Below, piece by piece: positions 50,762 through 59,248 of a DNA stretch of 64,000 nt; position 1 is the first letter of the stretch, and every line of letters begins with the position of its first letter. The DNA comes from UBA5009 sp038043185. GTDB lineage: Bacteria > Bdellovibrionota > Bdellovibrionia > Bdellovibrionales > Bdellovibrionaceae. The stretch lies in the NCBI GenBank assembly GCA_038043185.1, contig JBBTCO010000027.1, positions 18,084-82,083 on the forward strand, in the 5' to 3' direction. The position numbers were made by a program, and so were the translations under genes. The notes under the pieces are model-generated. The model did no database searches and was not told the origin of the DNA. It saw only the letters and a list, made by a program, of their open reading frames with translations.

Positions 50762-52186
50762 TTATTTCACTAAACGATTGCTCAGATCAAAAGTATATCC
50801 AAAAGCAAGCCCCGCATACCCAGTGCTTGCCGAAGTTAATAATGGCGTAGTGGGATTCACTCTTTGCGCGACTGAATTCCATAACTCGATTCCCGTGCCT
50901 GTCGACTTTGCAAAATAGCGAATGCTCATTCGGTCATTTAAAAAATAAAGATAACCAAATTCAAATTGAAAGCTGATATTTCCCACTTCCATACTTTGAT
51001 CATGGCCACCCGGTTGGTGCCAATCTATTTTAGAGTAGGTCCAAAGCGGAATCCCTTTCATATAAGTATAATGTTTGCCCGATTGATATCCAACCTCGGG
51101 CCCTATACCGATTCCGATCTGAAGATAATCAAACTCGACATTGGCTAACTTTACAAACTCTGGAAAATATATTGTCTGATAGGAAAGACGCCCACTGGGA
51201 GTAAGCATAAATCGCCACCGCGCTTGCCGGTCAATGCGAGGCATTTGCAAACGAGAAAGTGTTAAGGCCTGCAAATAAGTAAGAGCCTTGCCCATTGAAG
51301 ATTTTCTTCCCGCTTCTACACTATTATAAGTGACAAGCGAGTCTGATAAATAAGTCTGCGTATTTGAAAACTCCATGCCCACTGTATTTGGAATAAATTG
51401 AAACCAACGGGGCATCAAACCTAAAGCTGAACTTTTCCACGATGTTGTCGATAAGAAAGGGGCTTCCGCCGATTTTTCTTCAATAATTTTTCCAGATAAA
51501 TCTTTAAGTTCAGCATGCAAATTAGCTACACCCTGACCCTCGCGGACATCAGCAAGAAAGATCAGATCTGCTGGTAGATTAAACAATAACTGCCGATACT
51601 GCTGCTCATCGTTCGGCCGCTCATCATAGTCAAATCCAGTCTCTTGAAATATCGACAACGAATCCTTAAATGGAATCAGCTGCGCACTAGGATAAAGTTT
51701 TGGCAACTGCTTCTCCCAATACTGAGCGACTTCGTCCGAAAGACCAAAGCTTTCAGTAAGTGGTGGCGCCAACGCCAGGCGAGGAACTTTTGTTTTTCCT
51801 ACTATTGATTTATTAGAAAATTGCGCAGGCTCGGGATCCTGATATGTCCATGCTGTGCCCGTGACAAGATCAGTAATCCAACCAACAGGTGCTAAACTTA
51901 GTAAGACTAAATTGCCTGCAAAGCTTTCGTTCCAAGAATATTTAGTATCTAGTGTGACTATTTTTTGTTCGCCAGCCCTTTGTAACTCTAATACATATTT
52001 TTTATCACGGTGAAGACGAACCAAGCCTGGTGTACTACCAATATTTTTTCCTTTATCTAAAATGACAGCACCAGCAGGTACAGATTGAATATAAACATAT
52101 TGATGGCGTCTACGATCTGTCATCGAAGCACAGCCCGACAATATAAGAACTGAGCCCAAAAACGCCTTTTTTAAGTTTTGATTCAT
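50762..52186 (-). CDS. PEGA-domain lipoprotein, putative outer-membrane protein
   Basis: A 474-residue protein; ATG at 52186 gives a lipoprotein signal (MNQNLKKAFLGSVLILSGC) with Cys19. A PEGA-like domain follows (YVYIQSVPAGAVILDKGKNI, STPGLVRLHRDKKYVLELQR), then a helical linker, then a Ser/Tyr-rich barrel-like C-terminal half ending GLAFGYTFDLSNRLVK. PEGA domains are short beta-sandwich modules in surface-layer or envelope proteins. No ribosome site is visible. The role is probably structural or transport in the outer membrane. Confidence 0.75.
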   Translation of the reverse strand: MNQNLKKAFLGSVLILSGCASMTDRRRHQYVYIQSVPAGAVILDKGKNIGSTPGLVRLHRDKKYVLELQRAGEQKIVTLDTKYSWNESFAGNLVLLSLAPVGWITDLVTGTAWTYQDPEPAQFSNKSIVGKTKVPRLALAPPLTESFGLSDEVAQYWEKQLPKLYPSAQLIPFKDSLSIFQETGFDYDERPNDEQQYRQLLFNLPADLIFLADVREGQGVANLHAELKDLSGKIIEEKSAEAPFLSTTSWKSSALGLMPRWFQFIPNTVGMEFSNTQTYLSDSLVTYNSVEAGRKSSMGKALTYLQALTLSRLQMPRIDRQARWRFMLTPSGRLSYQTIYFPEFVKLANVEFDYLQIGIGIGPEVGYQSGKHYTYMKGIPLWTYSKIDWHQPGGHDQSMEVGNISFQFEFGYLYFLNDRMSIRYFAKSTGTGIELWNSVAQRVNPTTPLLTSASTGYAGLAFGYTFDLSNRLVK

Positions 52187-52282
52187 AAAATTAGGGTAAA
52201 TAGGCAATTCTTACATGTCAAAAATATAACAGGTGAACACCTTTTTGTAAGATCGTAAACTGCCCCCTTTGTCAGGAGATCC

Positions 52283-52789
52283 ATGAGATTTTTATTCATC
52301 TTTATTCTTTGTCTATACAATATTTCTTGTGGGCCCAAACCTGTGGAAAATCCCGCAGCCAATGCTCAGACCTATACCGAAGAAGAATTTGACGAAGAAG
52401 GCACCAATGTTCTTCAAGGCAAGCAGGCAAAAAAAGTGGGCTTTTCACTTCGAGTCAATATCGAAAGCTATATTAAGGAAGACCCAATCTATGAAATCAC
52501 ACTACCAGAAAAAATAGAATCAACGGATCAAGTACAAACTTACCAAAAAACAGTTCACGCTGAAATCGAACGCATTGATACTTTCCTAAAAAAATATGAA
52601 GGTCATTTTCGTCTTCGATATAAAGATGGGGATCTTAAAGTAATGACTCTTACAGAAGGCTCAGTCAAAAAACTCACAAAGCTAAAATTGGCTTGGTTAG
52701 AAATCCTGCAGAAGCTGGAAACGCATCCCGCCTTAATACTTCCTAAAAAAGAAGAACCTCTCAGCGTCCCGGACAATACCCAGGTCTAG
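52283..52789 (+). CDS. Small lipoprotein of unknown function
   Basis: A 168-residue protein whose ATG at 52283 has CAGGAG upstream. The signal IFILCLYNISCGPK has a lipobox with Cys16. The mature part is acidic then helical (KTVHAEIERIDTFLKKYEGH), Lys/Glu-rich, and ends with a Pro-rich tail. It converges with the YkgJ-like gene, overlapping 29 bp at the 3' ends. No family recognised. Confidence 0.78.
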   Translation: MRFLFIFILCLYNISCGPKPVENPAANAQTYTEEEFDEEGTNVLQGKQAKKVGFSLRVNIESYIKEDPIYEITLPEKIESTDQVQTYQKTVHAEIERIDTFLKKYEGHFRLRYKDGDLKVMTLTEGSVKKLTKLKLAWLEILQKLETHPALILPKKEEPLSVPDNTQV

Positions 52790-53132
52790 GTCCTATCGAA
52801 GGAAATTTCCGACAAACCCCAGGCCGCTTCTCATAAACCGTACACAACCTCGTCTTCGAATCCAAAAAATGACAATCCCGATTGGCCTTCTGAGACAACA
52901 TAAACAAACCCGTACTTTGCCGATAACTAACAACAATTTTTTCTTTGATTAATCTCTTAGCAATCTTCCGAATCGAACCCTCTGCCTCATCACGACTCAC
53001 CAACCCCAACCGAACCAAATCATCCAACATAACCTCAACAGGCATCGTACAACACCCACCCCAACACCCTTTACACATCCCACTCTCATAAAATTTCCAC
53101 GTCGAAGGACGATCCACATCAGGCCAACTCAT
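52761..53132 (-). CDS. YkgJ-like Cys cluster protein (metal-binding)
   Basis: A 123-residue protein with eight cysteines in the arrangement of the YkgJ/UPF0153 zinc- or iron-chelating family: GMCKGCWGGCCTMPVEV near the N-terminus and CHFLDSKTRLCTVYEKRPGV followed by C-x7-8-C-terminal CPGR. No signal peptide, so probably cytoplasmic. The protein likely binds an Fe or Zn centre; no substrate is known. It stands alone, with a palindrome upstream of its start, and its 3' end overlaps the convergent lipoprotein gene. Confidence 0.85.
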   Translation of the reverse strand: MSWPDVDRPSTWKFYESGMCKGCWGGCCTMPVEVMLDDLVRLGLVSRDEAEGSIRKIAKRLIKEKIVVSYRQSTGLFMLSQKANRDCHFLDSKTRLCTVYEKRPGVCRKFPSIGPRPGYCPGR

Positions 53133-53182
53133 CCCCCAACTCTACCTCAGCTCCACCGATGCCACGAGCTTTTTCGAAGCGA

Positions 53183-53305
53183 AGTTTTGGTTTTAAATTT
53201 CTGTGCTTAGAAACAATAGCACCTCGGCGAGGCAGGATGCCGACAGCCGGCAACCATGGATGGTGAGTGCTATTTTTCTAAGCACAGAAATTTAAAACCA
53301 AAACT
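53183..53305. repeat. Palindrome C: 46-bp shared centre with 37-38-bp arms
   Basis: The centre 53222-53267 matches the centres at 37153 (inverted) and 37486 with one base changed (C for A in the GCCGA-x-AGCCGG part). The arms 53183-53221 and 53268-53305 pair perfectly apart from one extra C in the left arm (53215). They are unrelated to the arms of A and B. Weaker pairing continues outward for about 30 bp on both sides. Unlike A and B it lies between divergent genes (YkgJ-like, minus; coiled-coil gene, plus), so it does not simply end transcription. Confidence 0.9.
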
Positions 53306-53348
53306 CTCCTTCAAAAACCTCGGCTATCGTCGAGTCGTAAAGAAAAGA

Positions 53349-54272
53349 ATGACGACTGAAGTCGAGTTTGCCACAATCGTCTTTATGAATGAAATTCCTG
53401 AACATGAAAAACTTTTTGACGAAATTTCTTATAAATTGAGCGAGCTCAGCAATCGCGATGAGCAGGTTCAACCGCATCAGCAAAAATTGGAAAAGATGCA
53501 GCATCAAATTCGAAAATTTCATTCTGAACTTCAAGACACCCAAGATGAGTTTCGCAATAAAATTCGGTCTCTCGAGAACGTCACCATCAGTCAAAATGAG
53601 GTGAATCAAAAAATGAAGACCTTTACCGAGCAACTCAATCACGAAAGAAGTTTAAATACGAAACTCAATGGGGATTTGGCAAAATCTTTGGAAATCAGTT
53701 TGCAATTGCAGCTGGAAGTTCAGGGTTTAAAATCACGATCTCAACATACTTATAACGAAGAAAAAAAATACAGCCAAAATCTAAGCGAAAAACTCCGAGC
53801 CACTCAAAAAGATTTAGAACTAGTTATCGTTGTTAAAGATGAACTGGCCATTGAGTTCGAAAAAGCAAAAAATAATTTTGCAATCGAAGCTCAAGAAGCG
53901 AAAAATCGCCAAGACACTCTTGAAAACATGGTCTCGGAAAAAAACCAAATGATCGCAAATTTGAATATTGAAATGGAATCTTTATCTCAGTCTTTAAATG
54001 AAATCGAACACGGAGCTCTTCAGCAAAATGAAGCGATGAAAAATTTAATGACTGTTGCGGAAAATAAAATTGTCGAAATGAAATTGGCTTTAGACAAAAA
54101 AAATATTGAAACTCAAGATTATTACAGTCACTTGCAACAAGCCCTGACCCAACTGGGTATGCTCAGAAGTGAAAATTCAAATTTGAAAGATTACATTCAA
54201 AAAGTGAACACTTATCTTCAGCAGCAACAAAACCAACAGCAACTACAACAGAATCAGAATCAATCAACTTGA
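53349..54272 (+). CDS. Long coiled-coil protein with a glutamine-rich tail
   Basis: A 307-residue hydrophilic protein. Heptads run from about residue 15 to 285 (for example FTEQLNHERSLNTKLNGDLA and NLNIEMESLSQSLNEIEHGA), ending in a Gln/Asn-rich tail (QQQQNQQQLQQNQNQ). No signal or membrane segment. The frame is open upstream to 53256, but that part comes from palindrome C, so I start at 53349; an ATG at 53385 is also possible. It probably acts as a cytoplasmic filament or scaffold; the 3' end overlaps the convergent methyltransferase gene by 13 bp. Confidence 0.75.
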   Translation: MTTEVEFATIVFMNEIPEHEKLFDEISYKLSELSNRDEQVQPHQQKLEKMQHQIRKFHSELQDTQDEFRNKIRSLENVTISQNEVNQKMKTFTEQLNHERSLNTKLNGDLAKSLEISLQLQLEVQGLKSRSQHTYNEEKKYSQNLSEKLRATQKDLELVIVVKDELAIEFEKAKNNFAIEAQEAKNRQDTLENMVSEKNQMIANLNIEMESLSQSLNEIEHGALQQNEAMKNLMTVAENKIVEMKLALDKKNIETQDYYSHLQQALTQLGMLRSENSNLKDYIQKVNTYLQQQQNQQQLQQNQNQST

Positions 54273-55585
54273 TGCAGTAACATTTTGAGATAACTTCCTT
54301 CAGAAAATCCGGGAATTTTCGGGTGATCTGCTGCGGGCCCACCTTTACCAATGAGTTTTGCTGCCACTTGATTTTTTTGTATGGCTTTTGAAACAGCGCT
54401 CTGCAAGTCATCTTCTGAAATTAAACCTGAACAAGAACATGAAACCACATAGCCACCCGGCTTTACCAAACGAAAGGCCTGCGAATTTAATTTTTGATAA
54501 GCATGTTTTCCCGTCGGTAAATCTTTTTTGGCTTTCACAAATGCTGGTGGATCCGCAATCACCAAATCAAAACCCTGACTCGGAAGAACATCAAGCCCCT
54601 TTAAAACATCTCGAGTTTGAATTTCAAAACTCAATCCTGCTTGTTCCATATTTTTTTGTGCCCGCAATAAGGCGTCTTTTGAAACATCCACTAAAGTTGA
54701 ATGAACTGGAATATTTTTATTCTTAAGCAGAGTGCCTATTTGTACACTCCAATGACCAACATAACAGCAAAGATCCAATATTCTAAAACTTTCAGCTGAT
54801 TTAAAATCAAGTGAAGAAAATTTATTTTCTAATTCCTTAGCAACTACAGAAATATTTCCAATTTGATCAAGAAAAAAACCAGTCTTCTGTCCTTGATAAA
54901 GATCACAATTCATTAAAATATCGGTATTCAAACCAACATGCTTAATTTTAATCCAACTTTGAGTGGCCTCATAGCCTGAAATCACTTTTAAAAATCTCGG
55001 CGGCTCTACATCCAGTCCTTCTAATTTTCGAATCCCAACATCATTTCGCAAAACCACCGAAGTTCGCTGCCAATTGACCAGCGACATTCCCTCGGCATGG
55101 GCCGTTTCACAAACTTTTTGCAGCAAACTTAAAACATCCGGTAAATTTCTTTGAATTCCGGAGGTTAAAATTTGCACGGCAAAAACTTGATGATCTTGAT
55201 TTTTAAACTCACCATCGCCTTCAACTAAATAGCGATCAATAATTAAACCAGGAATTTCATCAGCCTCTGAAAAACACAATCGAAAACTGCTTGAGAAATG
55301 AAGCTCATGTCTTTTCCGCCAGGCCGACAGCAGCTTATTTTGCAAACTTGCTAAAGATAGTGGATTTTTTTCTGCAGACGAAAAACTCATTGCTCGAAAA
55401 ATAATCTTTGATGCTAAATTACCATAACCTCTTGCCAAAAAATTTCCATCAAAGTCCTGCAACTCAACCACTTCATGTCCACGAAAATTTTTTATCGAAG
55501 ATGCGATCTCGTGTGAAAACACCCAGGGGTGTCCTTGGCGAATGCGGCGATCGCTGCCTTTTTTCATACGCCAAATTTGACCCAC
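54260..55585 (-). CDS. RlmI-like class I rRNA methyltransferase
   Basis: A 441-residue SAM-dependent methyltransferase of the RlmI/YccW type that methylates cytosine in 23S rRNA. An N-terminal PUA domain (GSDRRIRQGHPWVFSHEIAS) precedes an RlmI-type linker (GYGNLASKIIFRAMSF), then the SAM motif ILDLCCYVGHWSVQIGTL and catalytic-site motif DLVIADPPAFVKAKKDLP, ending with CSCSGLISEDDLQ. The start is GTG at 55585, sharing one base with the stop of the upstream gene, so it is the last gene of the folD operon. Specific target position not determined. Confidence 0.88.
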   Translation of the reverse strand: MGQIWRMKKGSDRRIRQGHPWVFSHEIASSIKNFRGHEVVELQDFDGNFLARGYGNLASKIIFRAMSFSSAEKNPLSLASLQNKLLSAWRKRHELHFSSSFRLCFSEADEIPGLIIDRYLVEGDGEFKNQDHQVFAVQILTSGIQRNLPDVLSLLQKVCETAHAEGMSLVNWQRTSVVLRNDVGIRKLEGLDVEPPRFLKVISGYEATQSWIKIKHVGLNTDILMNCDLYQGQKTGFFLDQIGNISVVAKELENKFSSLDFKSAESFRILDLCCYVGHWSVQIGTLLKNKNIPVHSTLVDVSKDALLRAQKNMEQAGLSFEIQTRDVLKGLDVLPSQGFDLVIADPPAFVKAKKDLPTGKHAYQKLNSQAFRLVKPGGYVVSCSCSGLISEDDLQSAVSKAIQKNQVAAKLIGKGGPAADHPKIPGFSEGSYLKMLLHQVD

Positions 55586-56595
55586 TAATTCACTCCGTAA
55601 ACCAGAAAAATATTTTTTTCATTTTTTGAAAAATTATTATCATTCATTATCCACAAGGTGCGTGAGTATTTCCCCCAAGCGGGCCCCCAGGCCATGGCTT
55701 CAAAATTTTCCTCACCCAATTCAATATCCAATCGCGACTTTTTTAAATGTTTACGTTGAGCAATGGTTTCAGTCTTATCTAAATCAATTAATGAAAGACC
55801 CGTCATGTACTTAATTTTGGAAGTAAATTCAGGCTTAACTCCTCTCTCTAAAACAAAATATTTTTTATCTTTCCATGATAAAATTTCTGACACTCCACTC
55901 ATGACGCCAATACCGGTAAGATTATAAAAATAAGTATCTAAAGGCCGAGTCGAATTCTCGACAGAATACTGATAAAATCGAACATAGTTTTCTTCTGATG
56001 AAATTTCCTGCAACAAAGACCTTTCAACTGCAGTTACCACAAAACGACCATCGGCCGATAAACTGATTGCTTCGAAACCCGAATTATTTTGAATTCCATT
56101 TTTTTGCTGACCCAAAGACTCTGGAATAACTTCTTCCGGAAAAACCCAGTCCTTTAGAAATTTTCCCTCAGGATCAATTTCCACAAGCCTTGGCGGCTTA
56201 CGAGGTTTACTATTGTTATCTCCCTCACTGGAAACTAAAAAATGTTTTTCATTCAATGCTAGAAAACCTTCACCGTCCAAATAATTGTTTTTTGGTTTTG
56301 AGTTCGTCTTGATATAAATCACATCAGTTGGAGTTATTTCTAAATCAAGCTTTTGATTTTTAGTCGAAAGTTTAACAGAAAACACATAATAGCGTGGCTC
56401 GTTTACTTTTCCGCGATCATCACTAAGTGCATACAAATGATCCTTCAAAAAAAAAGCCCCGGATAATCCACCGATCTTTGATTTTTTGAATTTATTTTTT
56501 TCTAACTCAAATTGCGCTAATTTTTCAAAAACTGGCGAAGCTGCTGTTGCAAAGGAACTCACTCCAATAAAAAAACATAACAAGAAAATTTTCAT
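55585..56595 (-). CDS. Secreted phytase-like esterase domain protein
   Basis: A 336-residue protein with signal peptide IFLLCFFIGVSSFATAAS. The sequence fits the phytase-like esterase family (PF13449 type): SKIGGLSGAFFLKDHLYALS, DDRGK, NYLDGEGFLALNEKHFLVSS, EGDNN, NSGFEAISLSADGRFVVTAV and ER. The repeated short G-x-S/E-G motifs are those of a six-bladed propeller. It is directly adjacent to the Rieske gene (no gap) and overlaps the next gene by one base. Substrate unknown. Confidence 0.8.
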   Translation of the reverse strand: MKIFLLCFFIGVSSFATAASPVFEKLAQFELEKNKFKKSKIGGLSGAFFLKDHLYALSDDRGKVNEPRYYVFSVKLSTKNQKLDLEITPTDVIYIKTNSKPKNNYLDGEGFLALNEKHFLVSSEGDNNSKPRKPPRLVEIDPEGKFLKDWVFPEEVIPESLGQQKNGIQNNSGFEAISLSADGRFVVTAVERSLLQEISSEENYVRFYQYSVENSTRPLDTYFYNLTGIGVMSGVSEILSWKDKKYFVLERGVKPEFTSKIKYMTGLSLIDLDKTETIAQRKHLKKSRLDIELGEENFEAMAWGPAWGKYSRTLWIMNDNNFSKNEKNIFLVYGVN

Positions 56596-57636
56596 TTAAC
56601 TTTTCCAGCGCAATTCTGTTTCTTTCACTGGATTAACAAAGCTTCGTGATTCTTCTTGATGTTTAGTCCACTCTTCCTTCAGCGAAAAATACCACTTTGC
56701 CTGTGCGTCGGCATCTTTTATCAGCATCAAGGACGGGTCATACTTTAAACCATCTTGTTGCTTAGAAACGGCATCAATATCTTGATGCAGAAAAAAATTT
56801 GCAAATTTTTTCACCAAGGGTGTCGCCAACGTCAACCAGGGCATATCCCAATAAAGCAATTGATGTATCGTTGTCTCTTTTTCATTCACCGGAGTCAGTC
56901 CGGTAAAAGAATATAAGTTTCGCTCACCCACTTTAATGTGTTCAATGCGGACACTGGGCAGTGTAAAAGTAATTTCTGTTGTCGGAACTCCTCCAAGCAA
57001 CTTATAGGCTTTCGAATTCTCTGACGGCTTATGCCGAACCATTTGAAAACCAAATTGCACCGGAGCAAATTTTTTTCTTTTTTCGTAAGCCGTATTTTCT
57101 GACCGCCAAATCCAACTTTTATGAACGTAAGGTCCATGGGCTGGGTCCATCAAGCCAATGACTGCATGATCGATATGACAAGGAAACTTTTCTATCTCAA
57201 TAACATGAGGACGAGCGTCCAAAGGCAGGTTTTTCATTAAAGGAATTTCAGGAGCTTTGGTAACATCAAATCCTTTATCGCCAAAAAAGATCCAAATAAT
57301 TCCTTGCTGTTCTTTCACTGGATAATTTTTAACTTTAATTTTTCGACAATCTAAATCCTGCCCCTGGCATAACGAAGGAATGTTCGTACAAGTTCCTTCA
57401 TTGTTAAATGTCCAACCATGATAAAAACATTCCATTTCATTATTTACCAATCGACCATAGGACAAAGGAATTCCACGATGAGGACAAATGTCTTTCAAAG
57501 CGTAAAGCTCACCGACAGAATTTCGAACGATTACTAAAGGTTCGTTTTGAATAATTCGTGTGATAAAAGATTCTTTTTTTATTTGCGAACTTAAAGCGGC
57601 TACATACCAAACATTTTTCAAAAGACCCTGGCTCAT
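56596..57636 (-). CDS. Rieske [2Fe-2S] aromatic-ring-hydroxylating-type oxygenase
   Basis: A 346-residue protein with an N-terminal Rieske domain (DICPHRGIPLSYGRL with CxH, then MECFYHGWTFNNEG with CxxH) and a C-terminal domain of the oxygenase type with HIDHAVIGLMDPAHGPYVHK (the His/Asp mononuclear-iron motif). It resembles enzymes such as vanillate demethylase, pheophorbide oxygenase or cholesterol 7-desaturase. The reductase partner is not adjacent. The start ATG overlaps the folD stop (TAATG), suggesting coupled translation. The substrate is unknown; O-demethylation would link to the folate gene, but that is speculation. Confidence 0.88.
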   Translation of the reverse strand: MSQGLLKNVWYVAALSSQIKKESFITRIIQNEPLVIVRNSVGELYALKDICPHRGIPLSYGRLVNNEMECFYHGWTFNNEGTCTNIPSLCQGQDLDCRKIKVKNYPVKEQQGIIWIFFGDKGFDVTKAPEIPLMKNLPLDARPHVIEIEKFPCHIDHAVIGLMDPAHGPYVHKSWIWRSENTAYEKRKKFAPVQFGFQMVRHKPSENSKAYKLLGGVPTTEITFTLPSVRIEHIKVGERNLYSFTGLTPVNEKETTIHQLLYWDMPWLTLATPLVKKFANFFLHQDIDAVSKQQDGLKYDPSLMLIKDADAQAKWYFSLKEEWTKHQEESRSFVNPVKETELRWKS

Positions 57637-58493
57637 TATTTAGGCTCCATGATTTTTCGTTCGGCTAAAAAAACTGTATTCTCTAATAGCATAGCAATCG
57701 TCATTGGCCCGACTCCACCAGGAACCGGAGTCGCCGCCGCCGCCCAGCCTTCCAGCTCTTCAAATCGCACATCTCCACAAAGTTTTCCTCCGCCAGTTCC
57801 ATGCATTCCGACATCAACAACGACTGAACCCTTTTTAAAATCTTCTTTGCCAAAAAGTCCGGCTTTACCTGCTGCCACAACAACAATATCAGCTTCCCGA
57901 GTATAAAATCGAATATCACGAGTGCCACTATGACAAATACTTACAGTGGCATTTTCTTCTAAAAGAAGAGCGGCCATGGGTTTCCCGACGATCTGACTGC
58001 GCCCAATTACAACCGCTTTTTTCCCAGCTATTTCAATTTTGTAATGTTTAAGAATTTGAATCACCCCAGACGGAGTGCAGGGTTTAACCATGGCTTTACC
58101 CGACCACAACAGCCCTGTTGAGGCATAGGTTAAGCCGTCAGCGTCCTTTTCAGGACTCAAGAGTTCAAAAATTCGTTCGGATTTAAGCAGAGCAGGCAAT
58201 GGCAGCTGCACCAAAACTCCGTCAACTTTTTTATCCGCATTCAGATTTTGCAATAAGTTTTCAAGCTCAGCTTGAGTTAAATTTCCTGGTTTTTCTATAA
58301 TAACAGAATCAATTCCCACTTTTTGACAAGCCAGGTGTTTATTTTTTACATAAACTTGGCTGGCCTTGTTTTCGCCAATCAATACCACCGTTAATTGAGG
58401 CGCCCGACCAGATTTGATCTTTAATTTTTCAACTCGATTTCTTAAGTTTTCCCGCAGGCTTTCAGCAACTAACTTACCGTCCAAACGAATCAC
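57636..58493 (-). CDS. folD: Bifunctional methylenetetrahydrofolate dehydrogenase/cyclohydrolase FolD
   Basis: A 285-residue enzyme converting methylene-THF to formyl-THF through methenyl-THF. Motifs: the catalytic YVKNKHLACQKVGI Tyr/Lys segment, GVLVQLPLP, KPCTPSGVI, the NAD(P) loop VVIGRSQIVGKPMAALL, and VDVGMHGTGGGKLCGDV, PVPGGVGPMTIAMLL. Complete. It heads a four-gene operon (folD, Rieske oxygenase, phytase-like protein, RlmI-like methyltransferase). The promoter must lie between 58494 and the divergent gene at 58625. Confidence 0.97.
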   Translation of the reverse strand: MIRLDGKLVAESLRENLRNRVEKLKIKSGRAPQLTVVLIGENKASQVYVKNKHLACQKVGIDSVIIEKPGNLTQAELENLLQNLNADKKVDGVLVQLPLPALLKSERIFELLSPEKDADGLTYASTGLLWSGKAMVKPCTPSGVIQILKHYKIEIAGKKAVVIGRSQIVGKPMAALLLEENATVSICHSGTRDIRFYTREADIVVVAAGKAGLFGKEDFKKGSVVVDVGMHGTGGGKLCGDVRFEELEGWAAAATPVPGGVGPMTIAMLLENTVFLAERKIMEPK

Positions 58494-58571
58494 ATTGGCT
58501 CCTTGTCAAACTGGATCATAATTTCTATTATTTTCTGAATTCCTTCAACGATTTATCTTAAAAAAGCCCTC

Positions 58572-58599
58572 TTGACCCGAAGGCAAGCTGTGCATTATG
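58572..58599 (+). promoter_or_regulatory. Probable promoter of the basic-tail protein gene
   Basis: TTGACC (58572-58577) and ATTATG (58594-58599) with a 16-bp spacer are followed 25 bp later by the ATG at 58625. The ribosome site is AGGGGGG at about 58615-58621. Confidence 0.45.
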
Positions 58600-58624
58600 T
58601 TCTGCCCTAACCTCAGGGGGGTCT

Positions 58625-59155
58625 ATGCCAGAAAAAGTAAAGCTTTCTAAAGACGGTAGCACGATTGACTTTGTCGTCTCCGAAAACATACCCACTTCAC
58701 TTAAAAAATTCCGTCAGAGCCCCGATATTGAGGGTTTTTACCGATTTATCTATGAAAACGACCTCCAAAAGGAAGTTTATGACATTTTAGATCGTATTAT
58801 CACTGTTCGGNNNNNNNNNNTTCGGAAAGCAGCCAAAAGCTCGGCCCGCAAAGAAGCAAAAGCCCAAGCCGCAGCCGTTGTTGCTTCGATGAAGGCCGCT
58901 GCTAACCCCAGTGTTAAAATCAAAAGCTTTAAGGCAGAAATTCTTCCAACCAAAGAAATCAAAGCCAAAAAAATAGAAACGAGCGAGCCTAAAAAAGCAC
59001 TCACTCCCTCAAAATCAGTCGTTGCCAAAGCCGCAGCACCAAAAGCAGCGAGCTCGAAAAAAGCTGCAAAACCTGCGAAAACGACCGCGAAAAACGCTAA
59101 ACCGATGGCAGCAAAAACAAAAAGCCCTGCCAAAAAGACAGCTAAAAAACGCTAA
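58625..59155 (+). CDS. Basic Lys/Ala-rich histone H1-like protein
   Basis: About 176 residues as assembled. The N-terminal 60 residues form a compact domain (SLKKFRQSPDIEGFYRFIYE, NDLQKEVYDILDRIITV). From residue 65 the sequence is almost only Ala, Lys, Pro and Ser (KPAKTTAKNAKPMAAKTKSP, AKKTAKKR), as in bacterial histone H1-like and nucleoid proteins. A ten-N gap interrupts the junction between the two parts (58811-58820). DNA or RNA binding by the tail is likely; the exact role is unknown. It has its own promoter and strong ribosome site. Confidence 0.75.
   Translation: MPEKVKLSKDGSTIDFVVSENIPTSLKKFRQSPDIEGFYRFIYENDLQKEVYDILDRIITVRXXXXRKAAKSSARKEAKAQAAAVVASMKAAANPSVKIKSFKAEILPTKEIKAKKIETSEPKKALTPSKSVVAKAAAPKAASSKKAAKPAKTTAKNAKPMAAKTKSPAKKTAKKR
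58811..58820. other. Assembly gap of ten Ns
   Basis: Ten N bases sit inside a coding frame. The flanks both carry TTCGG (58806-58810 and 58821-58825), so the two contig ends may simply overlap. Removing the Ns and one TTCGG (15 bases) keeps the frame and joins ITVR to KAAKSS. Confidence 0.9.
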
Positions 59156-59232
59156 GATTGTCCATTGGTCGTACCGCTCCGACCCTTTTGAGCTGTCCGT
59201 CCGATTTAAGCCCATTCCCAATTTTGCAAATG

Positions 59233-59248
59233 ACCCTCTGCGGAGGGT
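59233..59248 (+). promoter_or_regulatory. Hairpin hiding the ribosome site of the pilin gene
   Basis: ACCCTC (59233-59238) and GAGGGT (59243-59248) form a perfect stem with loop TGCG. The Shine-Dalgarno GGAGGG (59242-59247) lies within the right arm, three bases before the ATG at 59251. Folding would block ribosome binding; it may also shorten read-through from the gene upstream. Confidence 0.7.
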
